A model generated the notes under the pieces. That model ran no database searches, was not told the DNA's origin, and saw only the letters and a list, made by a program, of their open reading frames with translations. The position numbers and the translations under genes are program-made. From NCBI RefSeq assembly GCF_015350995.1, contig NZ_JADKRW010000006.1:186001-250000 (forward strand): DNA of 64,000 nucleotides, written 5' to 3'. Origin of the DNA: Curtobacterium sp. VKM Ac-1393. Its GTDB lineage: Bacteria; Actinomycetota; Actinomycetes; Actinomycetales; Microbacteriaceae. Of this stretch, positions 56,615 through 64,000 are shown piece after piece (the stretch's first letter is position 1; the number at the start of each line of letters is the position of its first letter).

Positions 56615-56636
56615 CGGAGCTGTCGCTTTCGCGGAG
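56603..56636. repeat. Tandem 17-base repeat
   Basis: ctgtcgttttcgcggag is followed directly by ctgtcgctttcgcggag, one base different. The first unit overlaps the terminator's right arm. Confidence 0.85.
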
Positions 56637-56654
56637 CTGGGGTCGAGTGACCCG

Positions 56655-57494
56655 CTACTTCACCGCACCGGCGGTCAGGCCGGCCACGAACTGGCGCTGC
56701 ACGATGAGGAACGCGATCACCACGGGGATCGAGACCACGAGAGATGCGGCCATGATCTGGTTCCAGTACACGTTCGTCTGCGTCGAGTACTGCTGCAGAC
56801 CGACCGCCAGGGTCTGCCCGTCGCCGTTGGTCATGACCGAGGCGAAGAGCACCTCGCCCCAGGCCGTCATGAACGAGTAGATGCCGACCGCGACCAGGCC
56901 CGGACGAGCCGAGGGCAGGATGACCCGGAACAGGGCACCCATCGGGCCGGAACCGTCGACCATCGCGGCCTCGTCGAGTTCACGCGGGATCGTCTCGAAG
57001 TAGCCGGCGAGCATCCAGATCGAGAACGGGAGCGTGAACGTCAGGTACGTGATGATCAGGCCGGTCCAGCTGCCGACGAGCTGGATGCCGAGCGAGTTCC
57101 CGAGGTTCGTGAAGATGAGGAACAGCGGGAGCAGGAACAGCACGCCGGGGAACATCTGGGTGGAGAGCACCGCGGTGGTGAAGGTGCTCTTGCCCTTGAA
57201 GTTCCAGCGCGAGACACCGTAGGCGGCGAACGTCGCGATGATCAGCGAGAACACCGTCGCGATGGTGCAGACCACGAGCGAGTTCACGAAGTACTTGCCG
57301 AGCGGCACCGTCGACCACATGTCGATGAACGGCTGGATGGTGATGTTCGTCGGGATCCACGTGAAGTCGTTCTGCACGTCACCGAGCGGCTTGATCGCCG
57401 TGGTGATCATCACGTAGAGGGGCACGACCGTGAACAGGGTCAGGACGACCAGGGTCACGACCTTGAAGGACTTGGCGCCGAATGTCTCACGCAC
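56655..57494 (-). CDS. Carbohydrate ABC transporter permease, MalG type
   Basis: A 279-residue, six-helix permease. The EAA loop reads ELDEAAMVDGSGPMGALFRVILP and contacts the ATPase. It is the second permease of a sugar importer, overlapping the MalF-type gene by eight bases. GTG at 57494 gives MRETFGAKSFK. Confidence 0.94.
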   Translation of the reverse strand: MRETFGAKSFKVVTLVVLTLFTVVPLYVMITTAIKPLGDVQNDFTWIPTNITIQPFIDMWSTVPLGKYFVNSLVVCTIATVFSLIIATFAAYGVSRWNFKGKSTFTTAVLSTQMFPGVLFLLPLFLIFTNLGNSLGIQLVGSWTGLIITYLTFTLPFSIWMLAGYFETIPRELDEAAMVDGSGPMGALFRVILPSARPGLVAVGIYSFMTAWGEVLFASVMTNGDGQTLAVGLQQYSTQTNVYWNQIMAASLVVSIPVVIAFLIVQRQFVAGLTAGAVK

Positions 57495-58482
57495 GGACGG
57501 ACCTCCGGTTGGTCACGGCGAGGTAGATGCCGGTGACGATGAGCAGGAAGATGAGGAGCAGGACGCTCATCGCGGCACCGGAGCCGAAGTTCCAGGTGAT
57601 GAAGGACGCGTTGTAGATGTGGAAGCTCAACAGGTCCGCGGCCGGGGGCTGCGCGGTCGAGCCGAACAACACGAACGGCGTGTTGAAGTCGTTGAAGGTC
57701 CAGAGGAACATCACGAGCACGAGCGTCACGTTGACCGGACGGACCATCGGCAGCGTGATCGAACGCCACTGCCGGAACGGCTTCGCGCCGTCGACCGAGG
57801 CGGCCTCGTACACGTCGTTCGGCACGGACTGCAGACCGGCCATCAGCATCAGGAACGCGAAGGGCCAGGTCTTCCAGATCGCCACGACGACGACGGAGAC
57901 GAACGCGTTCGACCCGATCAGCCAGAACGGACCGGTGCCGTTGAACAGGTGCAACTGGTCGACCAGGATGTGGTTCACGGCGCCGGAGTCACGCTGGAAC
58001 ATGAACTTCCAGGTGATGATGCCGGCGTACATCGGCAGCGCGTAGGGCACCAGGAACAGGGTGCGGAACAGCCCGCGGCCCCGGAAGGGCTTCTGCAGTG
58101 CGACCGCGGCGGCCATGCCGAACGTCCACGAGAGGCCGACGACCAGCACGGTGAACGCGCAGGTGATCAGGAACGAGTGCAGCACGCCCTTGCCGATCGC
58201 CTGGTCGAAGTCGACGACGACCGAGTAGTTGTGCAGTCCCGCGAAGGGTGCAGCGCCCCAGTTGGCGATGAAGTACTTGGTGAGCTGGATGAACGAGATC
58301 CAGATGCCGGTGAGCATCGGGACGATGTGGATGAGCAGCTCGAACAGGATGGCCGGCGCGACGAGCGCGTAGGGCAGCCAGTTGGTCTTGCGCTTCCGGC
58401 CTGGCGGACGGCCCGACAGCGTCGAGCCCTTCGTGTGCGTCAGGTCGATGCGCTCCGCATCGGGCAGGACCGTCGTGGACAT
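57487..58482 (-). CDS. Carbohydrate ABC transporter permease, MalF type
   Basis: A 331-residue permease with a basic N-terminus and six helices. The EAA loop is VYEAASVDGAKPFRQWRSITLP. ATG at 58482 is preceded by AAAGG. It pairs with the MalG-type permease and the binding protein upstream. No ATPase gene is in the locus, so a shared MsiK/UgpC-type ATPase is expected. Confidence 0.94.
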   Translation of the reverse strand: MSTTVLPDAERIDLTHTKGSTLSGRPPGRKRKTNWLPYALVAPAILFELLIHIVPMLTGIWISFIQLTKYFIANWGAAPFAGLHNYSVVVDFDQAIGKGVLHSFLITCAFTVLVVGLSWTFGMAAAVALQKPFRGRGLFRTLFLVPYALPMYAGIITWKFMFQRDSGAVNHILVDQLHLFNGTGPFWLIGSNAFVSVVVVAIWKTWPFAFLMLMAGLQSVPNDVYEAASVDGAKPFRQWRSITLPMVRPVNVTLVLVMFLWTFNDFNTPFVLFGSTAQPPAADLLSFHIYNASFITWNFGSGAAMSVLLLIFLLIVTGIYLAVTNRRSVRA

Positions 58483-58540
58483 GGGCGGGGGCCTTTCGGC
58501 AAGAGGGGGTTCGGGTGCTTCGCACTCCGGTCCGTGGCAG

Positions 58541-58560
58541 CGGACGGGAGGCACGGCGTG
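58541..58560. repeat. Half copy of the palindrome family
   Basis: cggacgggaggcacggcgtg matches one arm of the palindrome at 38832, but no complementary arm follows. It looks like a decayed copy. Confidence 0.6.
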
Positions 58561-58614
58561 CGTGAGACGGAACGCTCACTGCCGACGGGTGGCCGGCTCT
58601 GGAGGTGAGGGGTG

Positions 58615-58653
58615 GAGGCCCGGGGCGTGCCTTGCGGACGCGCCCCGGGCCTC
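58615..58653 (-). terminator. Hairpin after the sugar-binding protein gene
   Basis: A perfect 13-bp stem (58615-58627 with 58641-58653) has a 13-base loop, 10 bases after the stop. It probably lowers permease expression relative to the binding protein rather than ending the operon fully. Confidence 0.75.
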
Positions 58654-58662
58654 AAGGCCGGG

Positions 58663-59964
58663 TCAGCCGTTCGCCTGGGACACCTGGTCCTGGGCGGTCT
58701 GCAGCGCGGTCTTGATGTCGCTGTCGGACACGGTGCCGCCGGTGGCGATCTTGGCGAACATGTCGTTCATCGCCTTGCCGACGGTGGATTCGAACTGGTC
58801 CTCGGCGGGGACCAGCGGGAGGGGCTTGGCCTTGTTGTTGTAGATGTCGAGGAACGTCTTCGTCTGCTCGTCCGTGACCGAGTCGGCCGCGGCGGCGAGC
58901 ACCGGGAGGGCCGAGTACGGCTTGTCGAGCGTGGTCTGCGTGTCCGCGCTCGTCATGTACTTGACGAACTTGAGCGCGCCGTCCTTGTTCTTCGTGTTCT
59001 TGAAGATCGACAGGTTGATGCCGGCCGGGAACGACGCGATGTCCGCGCCGTCAGCGGTGGTCGGGAACGGCACGACGCCGAACTCGTCCGTCTTCATGCC
59101 CTGCGAGGTGATGGTCGCGTTCGCGTTGTTCTGCGTCAGCATCATCGCGGCCTTGCCGTTCGCGAAGTCCGACACGGCCTGCGTGCCGTTGTCGTACTGC
59201 GCATTCGAGGTGTTGACGACCTTGTCGGACTGCATCAGGTCGAGGTAGCGCTTGATGCCGTCGACGTTGCCCTTCTCGGTGAAGGTGGGCTTGCCGTCCT
59301 TGTCGAACCACTCGCCGCCGTTCTGCGCCGAGGTGATGAACGCGAAGTGCGCGTTCTCGGTGTACGAACCACCGGCGATGGTGAAGCCGTACTTGCCACC
59401 GGTGGTGAGCTTCTTGGCGTCCGCAGTCAGGTCCTCCCACGTGGTGGGCGCCTCGACGCCGGCGGCCTTGAACATCGCCTTGTTGTAGTACAGGCCGTAC
59501 GCGAGGCCGTAGAGCGGGACGCTCGTGACGGTCTTGCCGGGGGCGCCGCCGGTGGAGAGCGCGACCTTGCCGAACTTGTCGGCACCGCCGATCGCCTTCA
59601 TCTCGGAGTCGCCGTACTCCTGGAACGCACCGGTCGCCTGGAGCGAGGTGGCCCAGGTGTTGCCGATGTTGACGACGTCCGGGCCCTGGCCCGAGGTGAC
59701 GGCGGTCTGGATCTTCGTCTGCAGGTCGTTCCAGCCGATGACCTGGAGGTTGACCTTGATGCCCGTCTCCTTCGTGAACTTCTTGAGGACGGGGGTCAGC
59801 ACCTCCTTGTCGTTCTGGAGCGACGTGCCCTGGTTGGATGCCCAGTAGGTGAGCGTCTTGGAGTCGCCAGCGGAACCGGACGAACCGGAAGAGCAGGCTG
59901 CGAGGCCGGTCACGGTGAGTGCGGCGGCCGCGGTGATGGCCAGTGCGCGGATGGCAGTGCGCAT
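58663..59964 (-). CDS. Carbohydrate ABC transporter substrate-binding lipoprotein
   Basis: A 433-residue lipoprotein with lipobox LAAC (lipid Cys 24) and the family 1 solute-binding fold (LTYWASNQGT, GQGPDVVNIGN, EKGNVDGIKRYLDLM). It captures a sugar or oligosaccharide for the two permeases downstream. ATG at 59964 is used. The sugar is not predictable from sequence, but the neighbouring oxidoreductase and epimerase suggest an inositol-like or oxidisable sugar. Confidence 0.93.
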   Translation of the reverse strand: MRTAIRALAITAAAALTVTGLAACSSGSSGSAGDSKTLTYWASNQGTSLQNDKEVLTPVLKKFTKETGIKVNLQVIGWNDLQTKIQTAVTSGQGPDVVNIGNTWATSLQATGAFQEYGDSEMKAIGGADKFGKVALSTGGAPGKTVTSVPLYGLAYGLYYNKAMFKAAGVEAPTTWEDLTADAKKLTTGGKYGFTIAGGSYTENAHFAFITSAQNGGEWFDKDGKPTFTEKGNVDGIKRYLDLMQSDKVVNTSNAQYDNGTQAVSDFANGKAAMMLTQNNANATITSQGMKTDEFGVVPFPTTADGADIASFPAGINLSIFKNTKNKDGALKFVKYMTSADTQTTLDKPYSALPVLAAAADSVTDEQTKTFLDIYNNKAKPLPLVPAEDQFESTVGKAMNDMFAKIATGGTVSDSDIKTALQTAQDQVSQANG

Positions 59965-59988
59965 GACTCTCTACTTTCTCGTCGTTGA

Positions 59989-60020
59989 GATGGTGCAGGG
60001 ATGGTGCAGGGATGGTGCTG
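59989..60020. repeat. Three tandem 11-base units upstream of the binding-protein gene
   Basis: gatggtgcagg occurs twice in full and a third time nearly complete, 25-56 bases upstream of the ATG at 59964. The units could affect a leader or a regulator site. Confidence 0.8.
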
Positions 60021-60060
60021 TTCGGGTGCTGCTGTGGTGTGCGGGGCGGGCCCGGGCCGG

Positions 60061-61206
60061 TCAGGCCAGGGTCTGCTCCGCGGGGTCCCAGCCCTCTGGG
60101 AGGGTCTGGGAGGGCGACACGGTGCTCTCGACGAGCACCGCCTCGCCACGTTCTGCCGCCTCGGCGATGGAGACCATCACGTCGAGGACGTGGAAGGCGA
60201 GGGCGCCGGGGACCCGGTTCTCGTCGCCGGCGCGGAGCGAGCGGGCGAGGTCGACCACGCCGGTGCCGCGCGAGTAGGTGGAGCCGACCGCGGGGATCGT
60301 CTCGGGCTCGTCGGCACCGAGCGCGTACAGCTCGGTGTCGCCGTCGAAGTTGTTCGGGTCCGGGAACACGACGGTGCCGGTCTCGCCCGCGATCTCGACG
60401 ACGCCCGTGCGACCGCGGTCCGACTCGAACGAGAACACGCTCTGCGCGCTCCCGCCGTCCTCGAACTCGATGAGCGCGGAGTGGTTCGTCGGCACGTCGA
60501 CCGGGAACTCGGTGCCCGCCTTCGGGCCGGAGCCGATCGTGCGGGTGGCGCGGGACTTCGACGCCGTGGCCGTCACCTTCTTCACCGGACCGAACGTCTG
60601 CACGAGGGTCGTGATGTAGTACGGGCCGATGTCGAACAGCGGGCCGGCGCCGTACGCGAAGAGGAACTCGGGGCTCGGGTGCCAGGACTCCGGGCCGGGG
60701 CTCTGGAAGAGCGTCAGGCCGTTGAGGGGCTTGCCGATCCGGCCGTCGCGGATGGTGCGGAGCGCGGTCTGCAGACCGGCGCCGAGGAACGTGTCGGGTG
60801 CGACGCTGACGGTCTTGCCGGCGGCGCGTGCGGCGTCACGGAGCTGCGTCGCGCTCTCGCGGTCCAACGCGTACGGCTTCTCGCCCCACACGTGCTTGCC
60901 GGCGGCGAGCGCCTGCAGGGCGACCTCGACGTGGGCGGCCGGGATCGTCAGGTTGACGACGATCTCGATGGCGTCGTCGGCCAGGAGTTCCTCGACGGTG
61001 CCCGATCCGGCGACGCCCCACTTCTCGGCCTGGGCAGCGGCGCGCGGCAGGTCGATGTCGGCGATGAAGCGGACCTCGACGTCGGGGAAGACGGTCAGGT
61101 TCGACAGGTACTGGTCGGAGATGACCCCGGCACCGATGACGCCGACGCCGACGCGGCCGGTCCGGGTGGTGCTGGTGTCCTGGTCGTGGACGATCGTGTC
61201 GGTCAT
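60061..61206 (-). CDS. Gfo/Idh/MocA-family oxidoreductase
   Basis: A 381-residue NAD(P)-dependent sugar or inositol dehydrogenase. The Rossmann motif GVIGAGVIS lies near residue 18, and EKPYALD carries the family Lys; DIGPYYITTL holds the conserved catalytic-region Asp. The ATG overlaps the upstream epimerase stop (ATGA). Its substrate is presumably the imported sugar or a keto derivative. Confidence 0.93.
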   Translation of the reverse strand: MTDTIVHDQDTSTTRTGRVGVGVIGAGVISDQYLSNLTVFPDVEVRFIADIDLPRAAAQAEKWGVAGSGTVEELLADDAIEIVVNLTIPAAHVEVALQALAAGKHVWGEKPYALDRESATQLRDAARAAGKTVSVAPDTFLGAGLQTALRTIRDGRIGKPLNGLTLFQSPGPESWHPSPEFLFAYGAGPLFDIGPYYITTLVQTFGPVKKVTATASKSRATRTIGSGPKAGTEFPVDVPTNHSALIEFEDGGSAQSVFSFESDRGRTGVVEIAGETGTVVFPDPNNFDGDTELYALGADEPETIPAVGSTYSRGTGVVDLARSLRAGDENRVPGALAFHVLDVMVSIAEAAERGEAVLVESTVSPSQTLPEGWDPAEQTLA

Positions 61207-61949
61207 GCGCGGGCCCCCTCGAGGAACGTGTAGGAGTCGGCGACGGCCTGGAACACGTCGCCCTCGTGGCCGTCGAGCTCGACGACGTGCAGTGCGTCGG
61301 GCGCAGCGGCGAGGATCTCGCGGATCGGCATGATGCCGTTGCCGACGGCGACCTGCTTGTCGTCGTCGTGCGAGCCGTCGCCGTCCTTGACGTGCAGGAA
61401 CTCGATCTTGTCGCCGTACTTGCCGATGATCGCCACCGGGTCGTCACCGCCGACCTTGACCCAGTAGGTGTCGAGCTCGAGCACGACGTCGTCGGACAGT
61501 GCGTCGGCGAAGACCTCGTAGGCGCTGACGCCGTCGATGCGGTTCGAGAACTCGAACGCGTGGTTGTGGTAGCCGAGGACCAGGCCGTGGTCGGCGGCGC
61601 GGGGGGCGAGGGCGCTCAGCTCGCGGGCGATGGCCTCGACGTCCTCGCGGGTGGTCCAGCGGGCCTCGTCGATGTGCGGGTCGATCAGGGTGCCGAGACC
61701 GACGGTGACGCTCGCGTGGAAGATGCGCTCGAGGTCCTGCTCGCCGGCGTCGAGCAGCCGTGCGTGGCCGCTCGGAGCGGCCAGGCCGGCATCGCGGAGC
61801 GCAGTGGCCAGTTCGTCGGCGTTGTCGACGAACCCGAACGCCTCGACGTTCGTGTAGCCGATGTCGGCGATGCGCTGGAGCGTGCCGGGCAGATCGGCCG
61901 AGAGGGCGTCGCGGACGGTGTAGAGCTGAACCGAGATCGGTTGGGTCAC
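61203..61949 (-). CDS. Sugar phosphate isomerase/epimerase, TIM-barrel (IolE/YcjR-like)
   Basis: A 248-residue xylose-isomerase-like TIM barrel. Metal-binding residues are in LGYHNHAFEF, VVLELDTYWVKVGG and FLHVKDGD. It should isomerise or epimerise a keto sugar. GTG at 61949 (VTQPISVQLYT) has GAGGAG upstream; a farther start would add 12 unrelated residues. It is first in the operon, facing the ROK regulator. Confidence 0.9.
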   Translation of the reverse strand: MTQPISVQLYTVRDALSADLPGTLQRIADIGYTNVEAFGFVDNADELATALRDAGLAAPSGHARLLDAGEQDLERIFHASVTVGLGTLIDPHIDEARWTTREDVEAIARELSALAPRAADHGLVLGYHNHAFEFSNRIDGVSAYEVFADALSDDVVLELDTYWVKVGGDDPVAIIGKYGDKIEFLHVKDGDGSHDDDKQVAVGNGIMPIREILAAAPDALHVVELDGHEGDVFQAVADSYTFLEGARA

Positions 61950-62029
61950 CAGGGGTTCTCCTCGTCGAGATGGTGGGGTCGTCACTGACCGATCGTCACA
62001 CTATGACCACTTCTGTCGGCGGTCAAGCA

Positions 62030-62056
62030 GAAGTTCGAGGAACGTCGACGAACTTC
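62030..62056. promoter_or_regulatory. Candidate ROK operator
   Basis: GAAGTTCG and CGAACTTC form perfect 8-bp arms around an 11-base spacer in the divergent region between the ROK gene and the sugar operon. Binding is inferred from position and symmetry. Confidence 0.5.
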
Positions 62057-62093
62057 GTTGCGTGGCGCGTTCGATGTGTGCTTCACTCCCCAC

Positions 62094-63305
62094 ATGGTCG
62101 ACTTGACTCGGACGGCAGCGTCGCCTCCGGTCGGGACGAGCGAGCTCTTCCAGATCCTCCGCGACGGCGTGCCGCGGACCCGGGCGGAGCTCGCCGCACT
62201 GACAGGACTCGCACGCTCCACCATCGGCGTACGCCTGGACGCCCTCATCGAGGTCGGTCTGGTCGGCCCCGTGGACACCGCCGTCTCCACGGGCGGACGG
62301 CCACCGGCACAGGTGGCGCTGAAACCGCGCGCCCGGCTCGTGATCGCCGCCGACCTCGGCGCTTCGCACGGCCGTGTCGCCGTCACCGACCTGGTCGCCG
62401 CCCCGCTCGCGACCCGCGAAGCACGCATCGACATCGCCGCCGGACCGGTCGAGACCCTGTCGTGGCTGGTCGCCACCATCGACGAACTCCTCGACGAGGT
62501 CGGCCGCGCCCGACAGGACGTCATCGCCATCGGCATCGGTGTGCCCGGCCCCGTCGAGTTCTCCACCGGACGGCCGGCCAACCCGCCGATCATGCCCGGG
62601 TGGGACGGCTTCGACGTGCCGTCGTGGCTCCGCCAGCACATCGCCGCGCACGTGCTGCTCGACAACGACGTGAACATCGCAGCCCTCGGCGAGCGGGAGC
62701 ACGGCTGGCCGGACGTCGACCACCTGCTGTTCGTCAAGGTCGCCACCGGCATCGGATCCGGCATCGTGTCGGACGGCGCGCTGCAGCGCGGGGCCCAGGG
62801 AACGGCCGGTGACATCGGCCACGTGCGGGTGTCCCGTGCCGGGGACATCCCCTGCCACTGCGGCAACACCGGATGCCTCGAGGCCGTCGCGTCGGGCCCG
62901 GCGATCGCCCGTGCGCTGCGCGCGAAGGGACACGACGCACACACCGGCGCCGACGTCCTGGACCTGGTGAACCGCTCCGACCTCGACGCGATCTACGCCG
63001 TGCGACAGGCGGGGCGCGACATCGGCGAGGTCCTCGCCACGTGCGTCTCCCTCATGAACCCGTCGGTGATCGTGCTCGGCGGATCGATCACGCAAGCCGG
63101 GGAGCACCTGCTGGCCGGTGTCCGCGAGGTCGTCTACTCCCGCTCGATGCCGCTCGCCACCGAGCACCTCGTCATCGCCCAGTCGCGTGCGGGATCGCTC
63201 GCAGCGCTGCAGGGCGCAGCGGCGCTGGCGATCGGCTACGCGCTCTCCCCCGCCGGGGTCGACGAGCTGGTCGCCTACGCCGAGGGGCGCGAGCTGGTCT
63301 CCTGA
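62094..63305 (+). CDS. ROK-family transcriptional regulator
   Basis: A 403-residue protein with an N-terminal winged helix (TRAELAALTGLARSTIGVRL, residues 29-48) and a sugar-kinase-like ROK domain (DLGASHGRVAV, GIGVPGPVE, the zinc motif CHCGNTGC at 254-261 and LGGSI). It probably represses the divergent sugar operon until the sugar is present. ATG at 62094 was chosen because the longer frame lacks a ribosome-binding site. Confidence 0.93.
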   Translation: MVDLTRTAASPPVGTSELFQILRDGVPRTRAELAALTGLARSTIGVRLDALIEVGLVGPVDTAVSTGGRPPAQVALKPRARLVIAADLGASHGRVAVTDLVAAPLATREARIDIAAGPVETLSWLVATIDELLDEVGRARQDVIAIGIGVPGPVEFSTGRPANPPIMPGWDGFDVPSWLRQHIAAHVLLDNDVNIAALGEREHGWPDVDHLLFVKVATGIGSGIVSDGALQRGAQGTAGDIGHVRVSRAGDIPCHCGNTGCLEAVASGPAIARALRAKGHDAHTGADVLDLVNRSDLDAIYAVRQAGRDIGEVLATCVSLMNPSVIVLGGSITQAGEHLLAGVREVVYSRSMPLATEHLVIAQSRAGSLAALQGAAALAIGYALSPAGVDELVAYAEGRELVS

Positions 63306-63367
63306 CGTGCGCGACGCGTGAGCGCGTCGGTTTCGGTGTTGCCGGTGGTCGGGGGGACAATCGTCGG

Positions 63368-64000
63368 GTGACGATCGTGCAGCCCACCCTGTGGGGCGAC
63401 CTGGACCCCGGCCTGGAGGCAGTGTCTGCCTCCGCCACGCCGGTTGCGGTCCCCGGGCGCGATGCGTTCACGGCCCTGCGCGGCCACACCGAGCGCATCG
63501 TCGCGCACTCCTCGGACCGCTTCGCCTGGCTCCGCGCCCGCGCGGCCGGCATCACCGCGACCGACGTCGCGCGGCTCGCCTCGCTGCACGCGGTCGAGGC
63601 CGTCGTGACCGAGAAGCGCTACGGCTCACGGTTCTCCGGCAACGCGTTCACCGAGCACGGCAAGGACCGCGAACCCCACATCGCCGCCTGGGTCGCAGCC
63701 ACCCACGGCATCCAGCCCTCGGCGCACCTGTTCCACGCCGCCGCGAACCGGGCGCACCTCGCGACCCCGGACGGCGTCGGTGTCCAGGGCTCGCGGGTGG
63801 TGCTCGCCGAGATCAAGACCACCGCGAAGGGCTGGCGGAGCATCCCCCGGCACTACCTGCGGCAGATCTGGTGGCAGCAGTACGTGCTCGGCGCCGATCG
63901 CACCCTGTTCGTCTGGGAGCGCCACGACGGCTTCGTCCCCGTCGCCGACGAGCCCGAGTGCCGCTGGGTCGACCGTGACGACGACCAGATCCGTGGGCTG
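63368..64000 (+). CDS. YqaJ-type exonuclease/recombinase-like protein (3' truncated by window)
   Basis: The frame starts with GTG at 63368 and stays open to the right edge (211 codons seen). It has the YqaJ/lambda-exonuclease layout: GITATDVARL, NAFTEHGKDREPHIAAW, TPDGVG, then LAEIKTT with the catalytic E and K, and QIWWQQYVLGA. Phage relatives degrade DNA 5'-3' for recombination. Host-encoded versions occur in Microbacteriaceae, and no other phage gene is visible here. Confidence 0.85.
   Translation, partial: MTIVQPTLWGDLDPGLEAVSASATPVAVPGRDAFTALRGHTERIVAHSSDRFAWLRARAAGITATDVARLASLHAVEAVVTEKRYGSRFSGNAFTEHGKDREPHIAAWVAATHGIQPSAHLFHAAANRAHLATPDGVGVQGSRVVLAEIKTTAKGWRSIPRHYLRQIWWQQYVLGADRTLFVWERHDGFVPVADEPECRWVDRDDDQIRGL

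Overview
The window is about 64 kb of very GC-rich chromosome (roughly 70 percent by eye) with many GTG starts, four-base GTGA/ATGA overlaps and single-subunit metabolic genes. The gene set (dnaX-recR, a 421-codon lysC followed by asd, mqo, pta-ackA, a class E sortase type LAWTG anchor, an Rv2578c-like radical SAM gene behind a mycobacterial-type LexA box) points to an actinobacterium of the Microbacteriaceae, probably close to Curtobacterium. The genus is an inference; no database was searched. No prophage, IS element, CRISPR array or rRNA operon was found.

Layout. 1-5.3 kb: the 3' part of a PASTA penicillin-binding protein, a metallophosphoesterase, tRNA-Pro, a small membrane protein and a soluble NarL-type two-component pair. 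5.3-10.7 kb: a luciferase-like oxidoreductase, a 0.5 kb gene-free spacer built from two copies of a 156-bp segment, then a four-gene operon (sensor kinase, kinase-like membrane protein without an ATPase domain, response regulator, thymidine kinase). 10.8-19.3 kb: radical SAM protein, mqo, asd, lysC (with an internal start for a 172-residue beta subunit), recR and dnaX. 19.4-27 kb: one gene for a 2526-residue wall-anchored surface protein with 20 Ig-like repeats. 27.2-34.6 kb: SRP RNA, an NAD(P)-binding protein, ackA and pta, tRNA-Ser, a PH-domain protein and a HerA/DUF853 ATPase. 34.7-46 kb: two MFS exporters, a TetR regulator, a small lipoprotein, the cystathionine pair (cbs and cystathionine gamma-synthase), an ABC exporter, an APC permease and an AbiEi/DUF559 protein. 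46.3-55.5 kb: rplL-rplJ with an attenuator leader, an OmpR-type two-component system, a translationally coupled trio (acyl-CoA dehydrogenase-like, PIG-L deacetylase fused to a NodS-like methyltransferase, family 2 glycosyltransferase), and a MacB-like permease/ATPase exporter. 55.5-64 kb: a beta-propeller protein, a sugar-uptake and oxidation locus under a ROK regulator, and the start of a YqaJ-type exonuclease gene running off the end.

Working together. The OmpR-type system and the MacB-like exporter share a 14-base promoter motif, so the regulator probably controls both itself and the exporter, with the deacetylase/methyltransferase/glycosyltransferase trio lying between them. That trio has the enzymatic logic of Nod-factor tailoring (deacetylate, N-methylate, glycosylate) and is the best candidate here for an undescribed pathway. 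The sugar locus encodes a binding protein and two permeases but no ATPase, so it presumably borrows a shared MsiK-type ATPase. Several operons end in related long palindromes that form a repeat family of this genome.
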